Below, one piece after another: positions 7,755-15,613 of a DNA stretch of 64,000 nucleotides. The stretch spans positions 176,787-240,786 of the forward strand of contig NZ_JARVSC010000004.1 in NCBI RefSeq assembly GCF_030209375.1, given 5' to 3'. The position numbers were made by a program, and so were the translations under genes. The DNA is from Plantibacter sp. ME-Dv--P-122b (GTDB lineage: Bacteria; Actinomycetota; Actinomycetes; Actinomycetales; Microbacteriaceae). A model generated the notes under the pieces. The model did no database searches, was not told where the DNA came from, and worked only from the letters and a program-made list of their open reading frames with translations. Within the stretch, counting starts at the first letter, position 1, and each line of letters begins with the position of its first letter.

Positions 7755-8654
7755 CTACGGGGACAACTCCCCATCTGTCGGAGAGGAGGCGCGACGCGCC
7801 GTCGTCCAGTGCCCCGGCCGGTCGAGGGTGGCCGGGAGGAGCGCCGCGTCGTCACCTTGGGCTGCGTTGAGCTGCATCTGCGTGAGGAACAGGGCGGCCG
7901 AGAGGTCGGCTCCGTCGAGGCGTGCGCCGCGGAGATCGGCACCGAGCAGGTCGACGCCCGCCAGGTCCGCTCTGCGGAGGTCCGCGCCGATGAGGATCGC
8001 CCCGCGCAGATCGGATCCGCACAGTCGACGAGCGCGCAGATCGCGACCGGCCAGGTCTGCTGCGGGGTGGAGGTCGTCGTCCGGCTCGGCGTCGGCCCCG
8101 GCCAGATAGCCCCCGCGCACCTCCTCGCTGACGTCGATCAGCAGGTGCCGGATGTCAGCGCGGAGGGATTCGACGTCGCACGCCAGGATCTCGGAGGTGC
8201 CACCGTCGAGGATCCGCTGGATCCCGGTGCGGAGCCGGCCGATGTGCACCGCCAGGTCTGACGCGGCCGTCCGCTCGGCGGCTTCGGCGAGGTACCAGCG
8301 CATCTCCTGCAGCTGGCGCACGACGGAGAACGTGGCGAACATCTCGGCGCTCGTGTCGGGGCGTTCCCGCCAGCTCGTGCCGCCGAAGAGCTCCTGCGAC
8401 ACGAGTTGGCCTGCGCCGAAGCAGTCGAAGACGGTGCACCCGCGGAATCCTCGTGGGCGCAGGGACTCGTGGATGGTGCAGGAGAAGTCGTCCGCCAGAT
8501 TGAGGCAGGGCGTTCCCGCTGGTTTGTCGATCGGGAAGTCGGTCGATCGTTGGAACCCGAAGGCGGTGCAGCAGAGCGCGAAGCAGTCAGCGCAGTTCGC
8601 GCGAAGCGCCGAGCGGTCGTCGGCGGGGGTGGAGGAAGCGTCGATGGACGTCAT
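7755..8654 (-). CDS. Cys-rich N-domain fused to pentapeptide repeats
   Basis: A 299-aa protein. The N-terminal 80 residues contain about ten cysteines (CADCFALCC, then C...C...GC..FDC), a zinc or Fe-S ligand-like pattern. A helical middle follows (about 100-190). Residues about 198-260 are pentapeptide repeats of the A(D/N)LxG type (LAGRDLRARRL, ADLRRADLAG), which fold as a right-handed beta helix. This fusion recurs in actinobacteria; its function is unknown to me. It starts at ATG 8652-8654, preceded by GAAAGAACACCC. The next gene on this strand begins 171 bp upstream. Confidence 0.85.
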   Translation of the reverse strand: MTSIDASSTPADDRSALRANCADCFALCCTAFGFQRSTDFPIDKPAGTPCLNLADDFSCTIHESLRPRGFRGCTVFDCFGAGQLVSQELFGGTSWRERPDTSAEMFATFSVVRQLQEMRWYLAEAAERTAASDLAVHIGRLRTGIQRILDGGTSEILACDVESLRADIRHLLIDVSEEVRGGYLAGADAEPDDDLHPAADLAGRDLRARRLCGSDLRGAILIGADLRRADLAGVDLLGADLRGARLDGADLSAALFLTQMQLNAAQGDDAALLPATLDRPGHWTTARRASSPTDGELSP

Positions 8655-8826
8655 GCGTGGGTGTTCTTTCCGGAGTGGTTTCGAGTGGGGGCCGGGGTGC
8701 AGGGGAACTCCGCAGGGAGCTCCCGTTCCGGGCGCACGAAATCACCGCCCCTCGTGGGAGGAGCGAACGGGTGTCGCTGAAAGGCCTCTGGGTCACAGAG
8801 CGGAAGAACGGTTCACTGCGCTCAGG

Positions 8827-9711
8827 CTACCCCGCCCGATTGTGCACGTGCCAGGCTGCGACGCAGTCCTGCATCGGGAGGCCGACGGCGAGGTAGACGG
8901 TGCGGTCGTGCGCGGACCGGACGGTACGCTCGCCTCGGAGCGCCCGGCTGATCGGTGTGGTCGATCGCTGCAGGATTGGCTCGACGAGTGCGGGGTCGTC
9001 GGCGTAGCGGGTCGCACCCGCCAGGGTCTCCTCGGGAAGCTCGCGTTTGCCGGGTTCGTCCATGCCGAGCACCGTGATGTGCTCGCAGGCCGCGAGCGCC
9101 GCGGCTTCGGCGACCGGCCGGCGTCCCCAGGTCGCAGTCATCGCCGAGGTCGCCGTCGTCAACGCCTGCTCGACCGTCGCCGCGACCGTCGAGCCCTCGC
9201 CCAACTCGGCCCGCAGTGACTCGGCTCGGGCGGCGTCCGGGTCGTGGATCCGGAACCCGACGGCGGGCCGTCGACGCCGCAGGGCTCGTGCGAAGGTCGC
9301 CCCTTGGACGCCGGCTCCGATGATCGCCACGGGTCCCGGTGTCGCGGCTGCGGTCAGGTGGTCGTGTACGTAGGCGGCACTGAGTGCGGTTCGTTGTGCC
9401 GTGAGCCAGCCACTGTCCATGATCGACAACAGGGCGCCGTCGGGCAGGCCGTGGAGCAGGATGGTCCCGTGCACGGCCTCCCGTGCGGTCGGGTTCTTCG
9501 CATGGACCTTCACCGTGTAGGCCGGGATGCCCTCGTGGCGACCGGGCACGAGGACCATGGCCGTGAGGTCGTCGTTGATCGGGACGCGGATGCGTTGCGG
9601 CGCACCCTCGCCCGTGTACGAGCGGAGCGCTGCGCCGAGTTCTTCGGTGAGCCGCTCGACGTCCACGGCGGCGCGGACCTGTTCCCGGTCCAGGACCTGC
9701 GGTGATGTCAT
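8827..9711 (-). CDS. ornithine cyclodeaminase/mu-crystallin family protein
   Basis: A 294-aa protein. The Rossmann motif IIGAGVQGATFA is near residue 132, and the N-terminal lobe includes YTVKVHAKNP, the region that carries the substrate-binding Lys in this family. Members reduce or deaminate amino or imino acids with NAD(P)H (ornithine cyclodeaminase, alanine dehydrogenase, ketimine reductase); the specific reaction cannot be assigned. I chose the ATG at 9709-9711 because the family alignment starts at MTSPQVLDREQV; the frame upstream is Arg/His rich and non-coding in character. It is divergent from the S51 peptidase, with a 107-bp shared gap. Confidence 0.87.
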   Translation of the reverse strand: MTSPQVLDREQVRAAVDVERLTEELGAALRSYTGEGAPQRIRVPINDDLTAMVLVPGRHEGIPAYTVKVHAKNPTAREAVHGTILLHGLPDGALLSIMDSGWLTAQRTALSAAYVHDHLTAAATPGPVAIIGAGVQGATFARALRRRRPAVGFRIHDPDAARAESLRAELGEGSTVAATVEQALTTATSAMTATWGRRPVAEAAALAACEHITVLGMDEPGKRELPEETLAGATRYADDPALVEPILQRSTTPISRALRGERTVRSAHDRTVYLAVGLPMQDCVAAWHVHNRAG

Positions 9712-9818
9712 ACGTCCACTCCAGCACAGCCACGGGGGCCGGTCCAATCCCGTGGGTTCGTGGTGATGTGGTACCGGCCCGGGGCTGACGTGTCGGCGGT
9801 GTCTTCTAGCGTGTCTCC

Positions 9819-10451
9819 GTGAAGATCCTCCTGCTCTCCCGTCAACCGGGTGCCATGGTGCCCTTCCTCGCCGACTTGGTCGATGCGGCGGGTCGTCGGC
9901 TGCGACTCGGGTACATCGACGACGCACAGGTGGCGTTCGCCGAGGCTCCCTTCGTCCGCGCCGAGCGTGAATCGGTTGAGGCCCTCGGCCATGAGGTCGT
10001 CCGGGTCACCGTCCGCGAGACCGCGCCTGCCGACCTCGACCGCACGCTGGCGGACCTGGACGCGGTCTACGTCGCAAGCGGAAGCACCTTCGCCCTGCTC
10101 GAGGCAGTACGGAGCTCCGGGAACGACGCGGTGATCACCAGGCACGTGCAGGCGGGCCTGCCGTACATCGGTTCCAGCGCCGGATCGATCATCGCCGGAC
10201 CGGACGTCACCCCCGCCTCGCTCCTGGACGACCCTGCAGACGGCCCGACACTCACCGGCTTCGCCGGGCTCGCGCTGGTCGACCGAACGGTGATCCCGCA
10301 CGCCGACGGCCAGTTGCCGCCGTACCCGCCGGAGCTCATCAGCCAGACGCTGGAGCAGTACGCCGACGACTACCCGCTGGTCCCGCTCCGCGATGATCAG
10401 GCGCTGCTGATCGACGGCGCAATGGCGACGGTGATCCCGTCGAGTCCGTGA
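9819..10451 (+). CDS. peptidase S51 / type 1 glutamine amidotransferase-like protein
   Basis: A 210-aa protein starting at GTG. It carries the S51 nucleophile elbow GSSAGSIIAGP (Ser at about 120) preceded by VYVASGSTFALLEAV, the GG-type loop of dipeptidase E relatives. The family cleaves Asp-X dipeptides (PepE) or cyanophycin-type peptides; the fold is class-I amidotransferase-like. A His in VIPHADGQ probably completes the catalytic dyad. Divergent from the cyclodeaminase-like gene. Confidence 0.87.
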   Translation: MKILLLSRQPGAMVPFLADLVDAAGRRLRLGYIDDAQVAFAEAPFVRAERESVEALGHEVVRVTVRETAPADLDRTLADLDAVYVASGSTFALLEAVRSSGNDAVITRHVQAGLPYIGSSAGSIIAGPDVTPASLLDDPADGPTLTGFAGLALVDRTVIPHADGQLPPYPPELISQTLEQYADDYPLVPLRDDQALLIDGAMATVIPSSP

Positions 10452-10497
10452 GCGCGGTGGCCGGTTGTCGGCCTGGCAACCCGAGTAAGCGGGCCGC

Positions 10498-10653
10498 ATG
10501 CGTCCACTGGTGCTCTCGGGTGCTCCTGCGGTCGGGAGGTCGACCTGCGGAAGGCGCCTTGCCGAACGCGGTGACCGAGCGGCCTTCATCGATGCCGACC
10601 TGATTCGGCAGTCGATCGCGGCGATCCGCGACGTGTGGTCGGCGTCCGGCTGA
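10498..10653 (+). pseudogene. N-terminal relic of a P-loop (AAA_33-type) kinase
   Basis: A 51-codon frame begins MRPLVLSGAPAVGRSTCGRR and continues ERGDRAAFIDADLIRQSI before stopping. This matches the start of small-molecule kinases (LSGAPAVGKST..., then FIDxDDIRQ), which are normally 170-200 aa. The Walker A lysine is Arg here, and everything after the first 50 residues is gone. It sits between the S51 peptidase and the opposing PEP mutase-like gene. A translated micro-protein is not excluded but would not be a kinase. Confidence 0.7.
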
Positions 10654-10664
10654 TGCCGCCGGGT

Positions 10665-11477
10665 TCAGTCCCGGAGGAGCTGGTTCAGCGCGGCCCAGCC
10701 GAGCGTGGGTGGTGATGCGGGAGCCGCATCGGGCGTCTCGAGCATCGCCGTCGCCCACTGCTGCGCGAGGCTGTAGGCGGCCTCGGCGATCGACGAACCC
10801 GCGCTGATGCGACTCGCGCCGGCGCCCGCGAGCCCGCTGATCGACAGCGTTCCCGGACCTAAGGCGACGTTGAGTGGCAGCGTCGTCGCGTCGGCGAGCC
10901 GCTCGATCGTGTCTGCTCGGAGGGCACCGAGCACGAAGATTCCGCTCGCACCGGCTCGTTCATACGCTTCAGCGCGCGTCACCGTCTCCTCGAACCAACG
11001 GTCGCCTCCGACGTCGCCGATTCGATGGGTGTCGATCCGGACGTTGATGAAGAGCGGGATCCCGGCGTCGTCGGCGGCAGACCGTGCTGCGGCGATCCGA
11101 TACTCCTGGTCGTCGATCGGGCGCAGCGAGTCCTCGAGGTTCACGCCGGAGGCACCCGCGTCGAGGCAGGCGGCGATGGTGCTGGCGACCTCGTCCGGTG
11201 TCGCTCCATAACCACCCTCGATGTCCGCAGTGAGCGGGACGGACACCGACGACGCGATTCGCCGCACGGCATCGATGGCGGCGTCGCGGGTCAGTTCGTT
11301 CCCGTCGCGGTACCCGAGCGACCAGGCGACGCCGGCACTCGTCGTCGCGATCGCGCGGGCGCCGGACGCCAGGACGGCGCGGGCCGAGGCGACGTCCCAA
11401 GCGTTCGGAAGGATCAGCGGGTCTCCGGGGACGTGCATCGCCTGCAGGGCGAGCGCGTGGTCGAGCGGTGTGGTCAT
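10665..11477 (-). CDS. isocitrate lyase/PEP mutase family protein
   Basis: A 270-aa TIM-barrel protein. Family marks in order: PNAWDVASARAVLASGARAIATTSAG, the metal-binding DIEGGYG (about 82-88), and NLEDS (about 112-116). The size and motifs match the short actinobacterial group often labelled isocitrate lyase/phosphoenolpyruvate mutase family. The cysteine motif of true isocitrate lyases (KKCGH) is absent, so a C-C lyase or mutase acting on a 2-oxo or hydroxy acid is more likely than glyoxylate-cycle activity. No pathway neighbours. Confidence 0.88.
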   Translation of the reverse strand: MTTPLDHALALQAMHVPGDPLILPNAWDVASARAVLASGARAIATTSAGVAWSLGYRDGNELTRDAAIDAVRRIASSVSVPLTADIEGGYGATPDEVASTIAACLDAGASGVNLEDSLRPIDDQEYRIAAARSAADDAGIPLFINVRIDTHRIGDVGGDRWFEETVTRAEAYERAGASGIFVLGALRADTIERLADATTLPLNVALGPGTLSISGLAGAGASRISAGSSIAEAAYSLAQQWATAMLETPDAAPASPPTLGWAALNQLLRD

Positions 11478-11538
11478 CAGGTAAGTCCAGCACAGCTCGC
11501 CTGGCCGTTCGACCGCGTGGGTGGCTGAGGCCAGCGGG

Positions 11539-12108
11539 TCAGCGTGTGGAAGGGGTGAGGGCCGAGCTCAAGCGCGACATCGGAATCGCGCCGGGGAACG
11601 GCTCACGTTTCGGCTCCCAGTCCGGTTCGGCGAGACGCCGCTCGGCGACGTTCTTCGTCTGCCCGTCCCAGATCCTCGTGAGGACGTTGCCGGTGCGTCG
11701 GCTCAGCATCGTGATGATCAGGTTGAGCGGCGAGATCGGGACGGGCATCTCGACGTCGAGCAGGATGCAGAGCCGACCCGAGTACAGGAACCCCGGATCG
11801 TGGTTCACGAACCACCCGCCCCCGCCGATCCGCAGGTAGGTCTCGCCGATGTATCGCGTGGCGCCATCGTTGAAATCGGTGTCCTGCTCCTGCGCGAAGG
11901 CATGGCGGTCCGGCCAACGGTCGAGGATGAGCTGCTCGAGGGAGACGAGCGAGTCCCGCGTGTAGTCGGTGACGACCTCGCGCGGTGTGAGGAAGTCCTC
12001 GAATCGCGCGAGGCGCGGGTGCATGATCTCCAACCATTCGATCAGGAGCTTGTCCTGCTCCGGTGCGGGCGATTGCTCGGCGGTCTCGGTGCGTCCGTCG
12101 TCGTTCAT
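11539..12108 (-). CDS. hypothetical protein
   Basis: A 189-aa soluble protein that I do not recognise. It is acidic at the N-terminus with a central aromatic/Gly region, YIGETYLRIGGGGWFVN, followed by LCILLDVEMPVPISPLNLI. The composition suggests a compact alpha/beta domain. The start at ATG 12106-12108 is chosen because coding character begins there; the Shine-Dalgarno is weak. It is divergent from a small membrane protein gene with 87 bp between. An immunity-protein-like role is conceivable given the fold-like pattern, but nothing in the sequence proves it. Confidence 0.72.
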   Translation of the reverse strand: MNDDGRTETAEQSPAPEQDKLLIEWLEIMHPRLARFEDFLTPREVVTDYTRDSLVSLEQLILDRWPDRHAFAQEQDTDFNDGATRYIGETYLRIGGGGWFVNHDPGFLYSGRLCILLDVEMPVPISPLNLIITMLSRRTGNVLTRIWDGQTKNVAERRLAEPDWEPKREPFPGAIPMSRLSSALTPSTR

Positions 12109-12195
12109 CCCTCGAACGTACGCGGTGCGCGACGGCCGGGGAAGGGGGAGGCGTCTCTGGGAACTCGTCCGCGACGCACCGCGATACGGTTGGGC

Positions 12196-12588
12196 ATGTC
12201 CCGGATCTTCGTGGTGTTCGGCTACGTGTACGCGGCGATCGCCGTCGTCACCGCGGTCCTGATCGCGGCAGCGACCTGGTTCCTCGTGAAGGTGGACGCG
12301 TATCCCGGCGACAGCGCGCTGTGTCAGGACGCTCCAGTAGGTGCTCTGGTCGCGGAGAACCCGGCGCCGGCGTTGGAACTCTCCTGGTTCCCGTTCGGGT
12401 ACCAGTGCGTGTACCCGATGGTCGGAGGCGGCACGGTCGCGACGCCTCCGACGGACTGGTCGGCGACCCAGGGACTGGCTGTGGCGATTGCCTTCCTGGT
12501 GACGGGGCTGGTCGCGGTGATCGTTGCCCGGTCGATTCAGTGCCGGGGCGTTCGACCCGTCGGCATGGCACCCTGCCCGTATGGTTGA
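12196..12588 (+). CDS. small membrane protein
   Basis: A 130-aa protein with two predicted transmembrane helices (about 5-32 and 90-112) flanking an extracytoplasmic loop of about 55 residues. That loop contains two cysteines (ALCQD and YQCVYP) that could form a disulfide. The C-terminus carries two more Cys after RSIQ. No family recognised. A second small membrane protein gene follows 42 bp downstream on the same strand, so the two are probably co-transcribed. Confidence 0.72.
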   Translation: MSRIFVVFGYVYAAIAVVTAVLIAAATWFLVKVDAYPGDSALCQDAPVGALVAENPAPALELSWFPFGYQCVYPMVGGGTVATPPTDWSATQGLAVAIAFLVTGLVAVIVARSIQCRGVRPVGMAPCPYG

Positions 12589-12630
12589 CCCGTCCGCAGA
12601 TGCGCGGTCGTCGTCCCCTAGGAGGTAGCC

Positions 12631-13044
12631 GTGCGTGTCTTCGGTGTCTTTGCCCTCGTGCTCGCCGCCGTCGGCCTCGTGGTCGCCTCGCTGGTCGTGA
12701 TCGGCAACCCGGATCTGGCCGCACCCGGTCCGCAACTCCTGCCGTACCAGGCGTACGACTCCTGGCGCTTCGCCCTCGGCCTCCTGCTGTGGGGCGCGGG
12801 TGTCTGGCTCGCGGTCGGCATCCTCGCGGTGTCGCGTCAGCCGGGGCTCGCCTGGCTCGTGCTGCTGGCGTTCATCCCGCTGCTCGTGGTCGACCTGATC
12901 GGCGGCGGCCTGATGCCGAGCTTCGTCCTCGCACTTCTCGCGGTCGTCGTCCTCGGGCTCGTCGTCCCGGTGATCGTCGGGGTCGTCGGCGTCGCGATCG
13001 GCGGGGCTGTCCGCCGTCGCCGGAAGATCGCTGCAACTGCCTGA
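12631..13044 (+). CDS. small four-helix membrane protein
   Basis: A 137-aa, very hydrophobic protein with about four membrane segments and a short basic C-terminal tail (RRRRKI). The GTG start is well supported by AGGAGG spaced 5 bp upstream. No known family motif. It lies just behind another small membrane protein and may share its transcript. Confidence 0.78.
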   Translation: MRVFGVFALVLAAVGLVVASLVVIGNPDLAAPGPQLLPYQAYDSWRFALGLLLWGAGVWLAVGILAVSRQPGLAWLVLLAFIPLLVVDLIGGGLMPSFVLALLAVVVLGLVVPVIVGVVGVAIGGAVRRRRKIAATA

Positions 13045-13141
13045 CGACAGCGCTCCACAGGATCACTGGGCCGGAGCATGCTGCGAACAGCTCCCCACGA
13101 GACGGGCCCGGTTCAGGCCGTCTGGAACGCTCTATCCGGGG

Positions 13142-13678
13142 GTGCGGATTGTGTTCACTGAACGAGGTGGCGTCGCGAGAGCCGCTCGGCAGCGCAGCGC
13201 AGCGCTGAGCGCATGGCAGGTCGGTGTCGTATTCACCGGAGTGGGATGTCTGATCGGCTCGATTGTCGGACGCCTGTTCCCGCCATTCATCGTCGACGAT
13301 GGGTTCTGGCGAACCGTCTTGTCCGGGCCGCCGATGGCCGGTGGAATCGCTGGTGTCCTCGCCGTCGTCGCCGCCTGGATCGCGTTCCTCGCGGCAGATC
13401 GTCAGGCTCGTGTGACTCGAAAGGCTGCCGAACGCGAGCAGTGGTGGCACCGAGCGGAATGGGCGCTGACGCTGGCACGGTCGGATCATCGGGTGGACAG
13501 GCTGATCGGCATTCGAGCACTCGAGCCGCTCCGTACGGAAGCGACCGCAACCGAGTACGAGATGATCCTCGCCGTCACCCACGCCGTCTCGGGAGGGGCC
13601 GTGGACACCGGGGAGGGAGCGATGGACAATAGGAGTTCCGTCAGAAGGAGGTTCCCGTGGCAGAAGACGATCGCATGA
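13142..13678 (+). CDS. hypothetical membrane-anchored protein
   Basis: A 178-aa protein with two hydrophobic segments (about 25-47 and 62-86) and then a basic helical domain (ADRQARVTRKAAEREQWWHRAEWAL). This resembles the membrane-hairpin plus WWxRxxWA helix seen in many uncharacterised actinobacterial membrane proteins. The start is a GTG preceded by a G-rich stretch rather than a canonical Shine-Dalgarno. Its last 22 bp overlap the next small gene in another frame, so the two are probably coupled. Confidence 0.68.
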   Translation: MRIVFTERGGVARAARQRSAALSAWQVGVVFTGVGCLIGSIVGRLFPPFIVDDGFWRTVLSGPPMAGGIAGVLAVVAAWIAFLAADRQARVTRKAAEREQWWHRAEWALTLARSDHRVDRLIGIRALEPLRTEATATEYEMILAVTHAVSGGAVDTGEGAMDNRSSVRRRFPWQKTIA

Positions 13679-13830
13679 AGAGCGTTCTTTCCGAGCGGAT
13701 CGCTGCAGGGAAGGCCGACCCGATCAGCGATGAAGAGCGAGCCCTTGTTGCTGAGATGGAAGCGGATTTCCAGCGGAGATTCGGACGGCCTTCTCGGAGC
13801 GTCCTCCGCTCGTCCTCCAAGACGGCCTGA
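13657..13830 (+). CDS. 57-aa charged small protein
   Basis: A short gene with an unusually good start: AAGGAGG placed 5 bp before the GTG at 13657. It reads MAEDDRMKSVLSERIAAGKA then DPISDEERALVAEMEADFQRRFGRPSR: acidic helices and then a basic tail. It overlaps the end of the upstream membrane-protein gene by 22 bp in a different frame. The pattern (short helical acidic protein behind a membrane-anchored partner) suggests an accessory or antitoxin-like partner, which is inference only. No family recognised. Confidence 0.65.
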   Translation: MAEDDRMKSVLSERIAAGKADPISDEERALVAEMEADFQRRFGRPSRSVLRSSSKTA

Positions 13831-13851
13831 ACCGTCCGGCCGGCGCTTCCG

Positions 13852-14697
13852 CTACCGCGCACCCTCGAAGGTCTGGGTGCCGAGGACGGCGAGCAGCTTG
13901 AGCTTGCCTGCGGCCTCGGTGTGCGGTGCGGCCGTGAGGACGAGGAGTGCCTGCGACTGGTCCTCGGTGAACAAGGCCTGACAGTCCAGCTCGATGGGGC
14001 CGATCTCGGGGTGGATGAGCACCTTGTGGTCCTCGAAGCGCCGACCGACCTCGTGCGTCGCCCACAGCCGCCGAAACTCCTCACTGTGCCCGGAGAGCGC
14101 CTCGACGATCTCGCCCGCAGGCGACTGCGCCCCCAGCGAGCCGTAGGCCGCACGGAGCGACGCGACCTGCGCTCGGCTCTGCCGGTCCCGGTCCTCGGCC
14201 GGGTATCGCTCGCGTTCCTCCGGGTGCAGGAACCAGCGGTAGATGGCGCTGCGTTCCAGGCCCCGGTACCGGCTCGCATCACCGAACAGCGCCCGGGCAG
14301 GGTCGTTCTGCACGAGCGTCTCGCCGAGTGCTGAGAGGATGAGCGCGGGGGCGTCGGTGAGCCGGTCGAGGACGCGCAGGAGTGCCGGTGCGACGTAGTC
14401 GGTCGCTGCGAGGCGGGTCGGTGCGTTGTGTCCGGCGATCCGGTACAGGTAGTCGCGTTCCTCGGCACTCAGCCGGAGCGCCCGCGCGAGTGAACCCAGC
14501 ATCTGCGTGCTCGGCTGCGGACCCCGCTGCTGCTCGAGCCGTGCGTAGTAGTCGGTCGACATCGCCGCGAGCTGTGCAACCTCCTCGCGTCGGAGCCCGG
14601 CCGTCCGTCGCCGAGATCCGCTGCTCAGGCCGACGTCCGCGGGCTGCAACGTCGATCGGTGTCGGAGGAGGAAGTCGGCGAGCGCTGGGCGATCCAT
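13852..14697 (-). CDS. XRE-family transcriptional regulator with MmyB-like C-domain
   Basis: A 281-aa regulator. The N-terminal HTH (about 8-75) has RRTAGLRREEVAQLAAMSTDYYARLEQQRG, the signature of MmyB-type XRE proteins, and the rest (about 100-275) is the MmyB ligand-binding PAS-like domain. These often control an adjacent, divergently transcribed oxidoreductase, as here with the SDR gene. The start is ATG 14695-14697; upstream sequence lacks family similarity. The 100-bp divergent gap holds a perfect inverted repeat at 14725-14740. Confidence 0.9.
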   Translation of the reverse strand: MDRPALADFLLRHRSTLQPADVGLSSGSRRRTAGLRREEVAQLAAMSTDYYARLEQQRGPQPSTQMLGSLARALRLSAEERDYLYRIAGHNAPTRLAATDYVAPALLRVLDRLTDAPALILSALGETLVQNDPARALFGDASRYRGLERSAIYRWFLHPEERERYPAEDRDRQSRAQVASLRAAYGSLGAQSPAGEIVEALSGHSEEFRRLWATHEVGRRFEDHKVLIHPEIGPIELDCQALFTEDQSQALLVLTAAPHTEAAGKLKLLAVLGTQTFEGAR

Positions 14698-14724
14698 CCC
14701 GCCAGTATCCGCCTCCGCAGCCAG

Positions 14725-14740
14725 GCGATCCAGGGATCGC
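14725..14740. promoter_or_regulatory. candidate operator between XRE regulator and SDR
   Basis: GCGATCC-AG-GGATCGC, a perfect 7-bp inverted repeat with a 2-bp spacer in the divergent promoter region. It is well placed for the XRE regulator to control itself and the SDR gene. Function is inferred from position only. Confidence 0.45.
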
Positions 14741-14797
14741 GGATCCATGGATGGCCGGACCCTGGTGCGGCCGTCGTCACCGACGGAGACTCGACGC

Positions 14798-15553
14798 ATG
14801 CAGATCACCGGAAACACCGTCTTCATCCCCGGCGCGACGAGCGGCATCGGCCTCGCTCTCGCACGACGCCTCCACGCAGCCGGCAACACCGTCATCGTCG
14901 GCGGGCGACGCACCGAACTCCTCGAGTCGATCGCAGCCGACGAGCCCGGCCTCCACACCGTGCGGATCGACACGGCCGATCCCGCGAGCATCGAAGCCAC
15001 GGCGAAGCAGGTCGTCGCGGAGCACCCGGAGCTGAACGTGCTCATCACGATGGCCGGCGTCATGCGCGGGGAGGACTGGACCGGTTCCGACTTCGTCGCG
15101 ACCGCCGAGGAGATCATCACGACGAACGTCCTGGGGCCCATCCGGCTCATCGGTGCGTTCATCGAGCAGCTCCGCAGCCGTCCGGACGCCACCATCATGA
15201 CCGTCTCCTCGGGCCTCGCCTTCACGCCGCTGCGGGTGACGCCGTCCTACAACGCGAGCAAGGCCGCGATCCACATGCTGAGTGAGTCGATCCGCCTCCA
15301 GCTGGCGGACACCAGCGTCCGGGTCGTCGAGCTCGTGCCGCCGGCCGTCCGGACCGCGCTCATGCCCGGCCAGGAGGAGAGCGACTTCGCGATGCCCCTC
15401 GATGCCTTCGCCGACGAGGTCATGGGCCTCATCGAGACACAGCCGGACGCCACGGAGATCCAGGTCGAGAACGTCAAGTTCCTGCGCTACGCCGAGGTGC
15501 GCGGCGAGTACGACCACACGGTCGCGATGCTCAACCGCCTCGATCCGCACTAG
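14798..15553 (+). CDS. short-chain dehydrogenase/reductase (DltE-like)
   Basis: A 251-aa SDR. The cofactor motif PGATSGIGLALARRL is at about residues 9-23, followed by the Ser-Tyr-Lys catalytic set in VSSGLAF...SYNASKAA. The variant TGxxxGIG start is PGATSGIG here. The N-terminus MQITGNTVFIPGATSGIG is typical of the DltE/YdfG-type oxidoreductase group. The substrate is unknown. Divergent from an MmyB-like regulator that probably controls it. Confidence 0.9.
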   Translation: MQITGNTVFIPGATSGIGLALARRLHAAGNTVIVGGRRTELLESIAADEPGLHTVRIDTADPASIEATAKQVVAEHPELNVLITMAGVMRGEDWTGSDFVATAEEIITTNVLGPIRLIGAFIEQLRSRPDATIMTVSSGLAFTPLRVTPSYNASKAAIHMLSESIRLQLADTSVRVVELVPPAVRTALMPGQEESDFAMPLDAFADEVMGLIETQPDATEIQVENVKFLRYAEVRGEYDHTVAMLNRLDPH

Positions 15554-15566
15554 GCGGACTCATCTG

Positions 15567-15609
15567 CCCGGATCTGCACGAGATCAGGCTGATTCCGTGC
15601 AGATCCGGG
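15567..15609. terminator. perfect 14-bp hairpin between convergent genes
   Basis: CCCGGATCTGCACG pairs perfectly with CGTGCAGATCCGGG around a 15-nt loop, between the plus-strand SDR and the minus-strand beta-galactosidase, so it can serve both. The right edge runs into CGGGCGACTCAGCG, which also borders the hairpin at 20561-20625; the minus-strand gene's TGA stop (15614-15616) is inside that shared motif. Confidence 0.75.
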
Positions 15610-15613
15610 CGAC

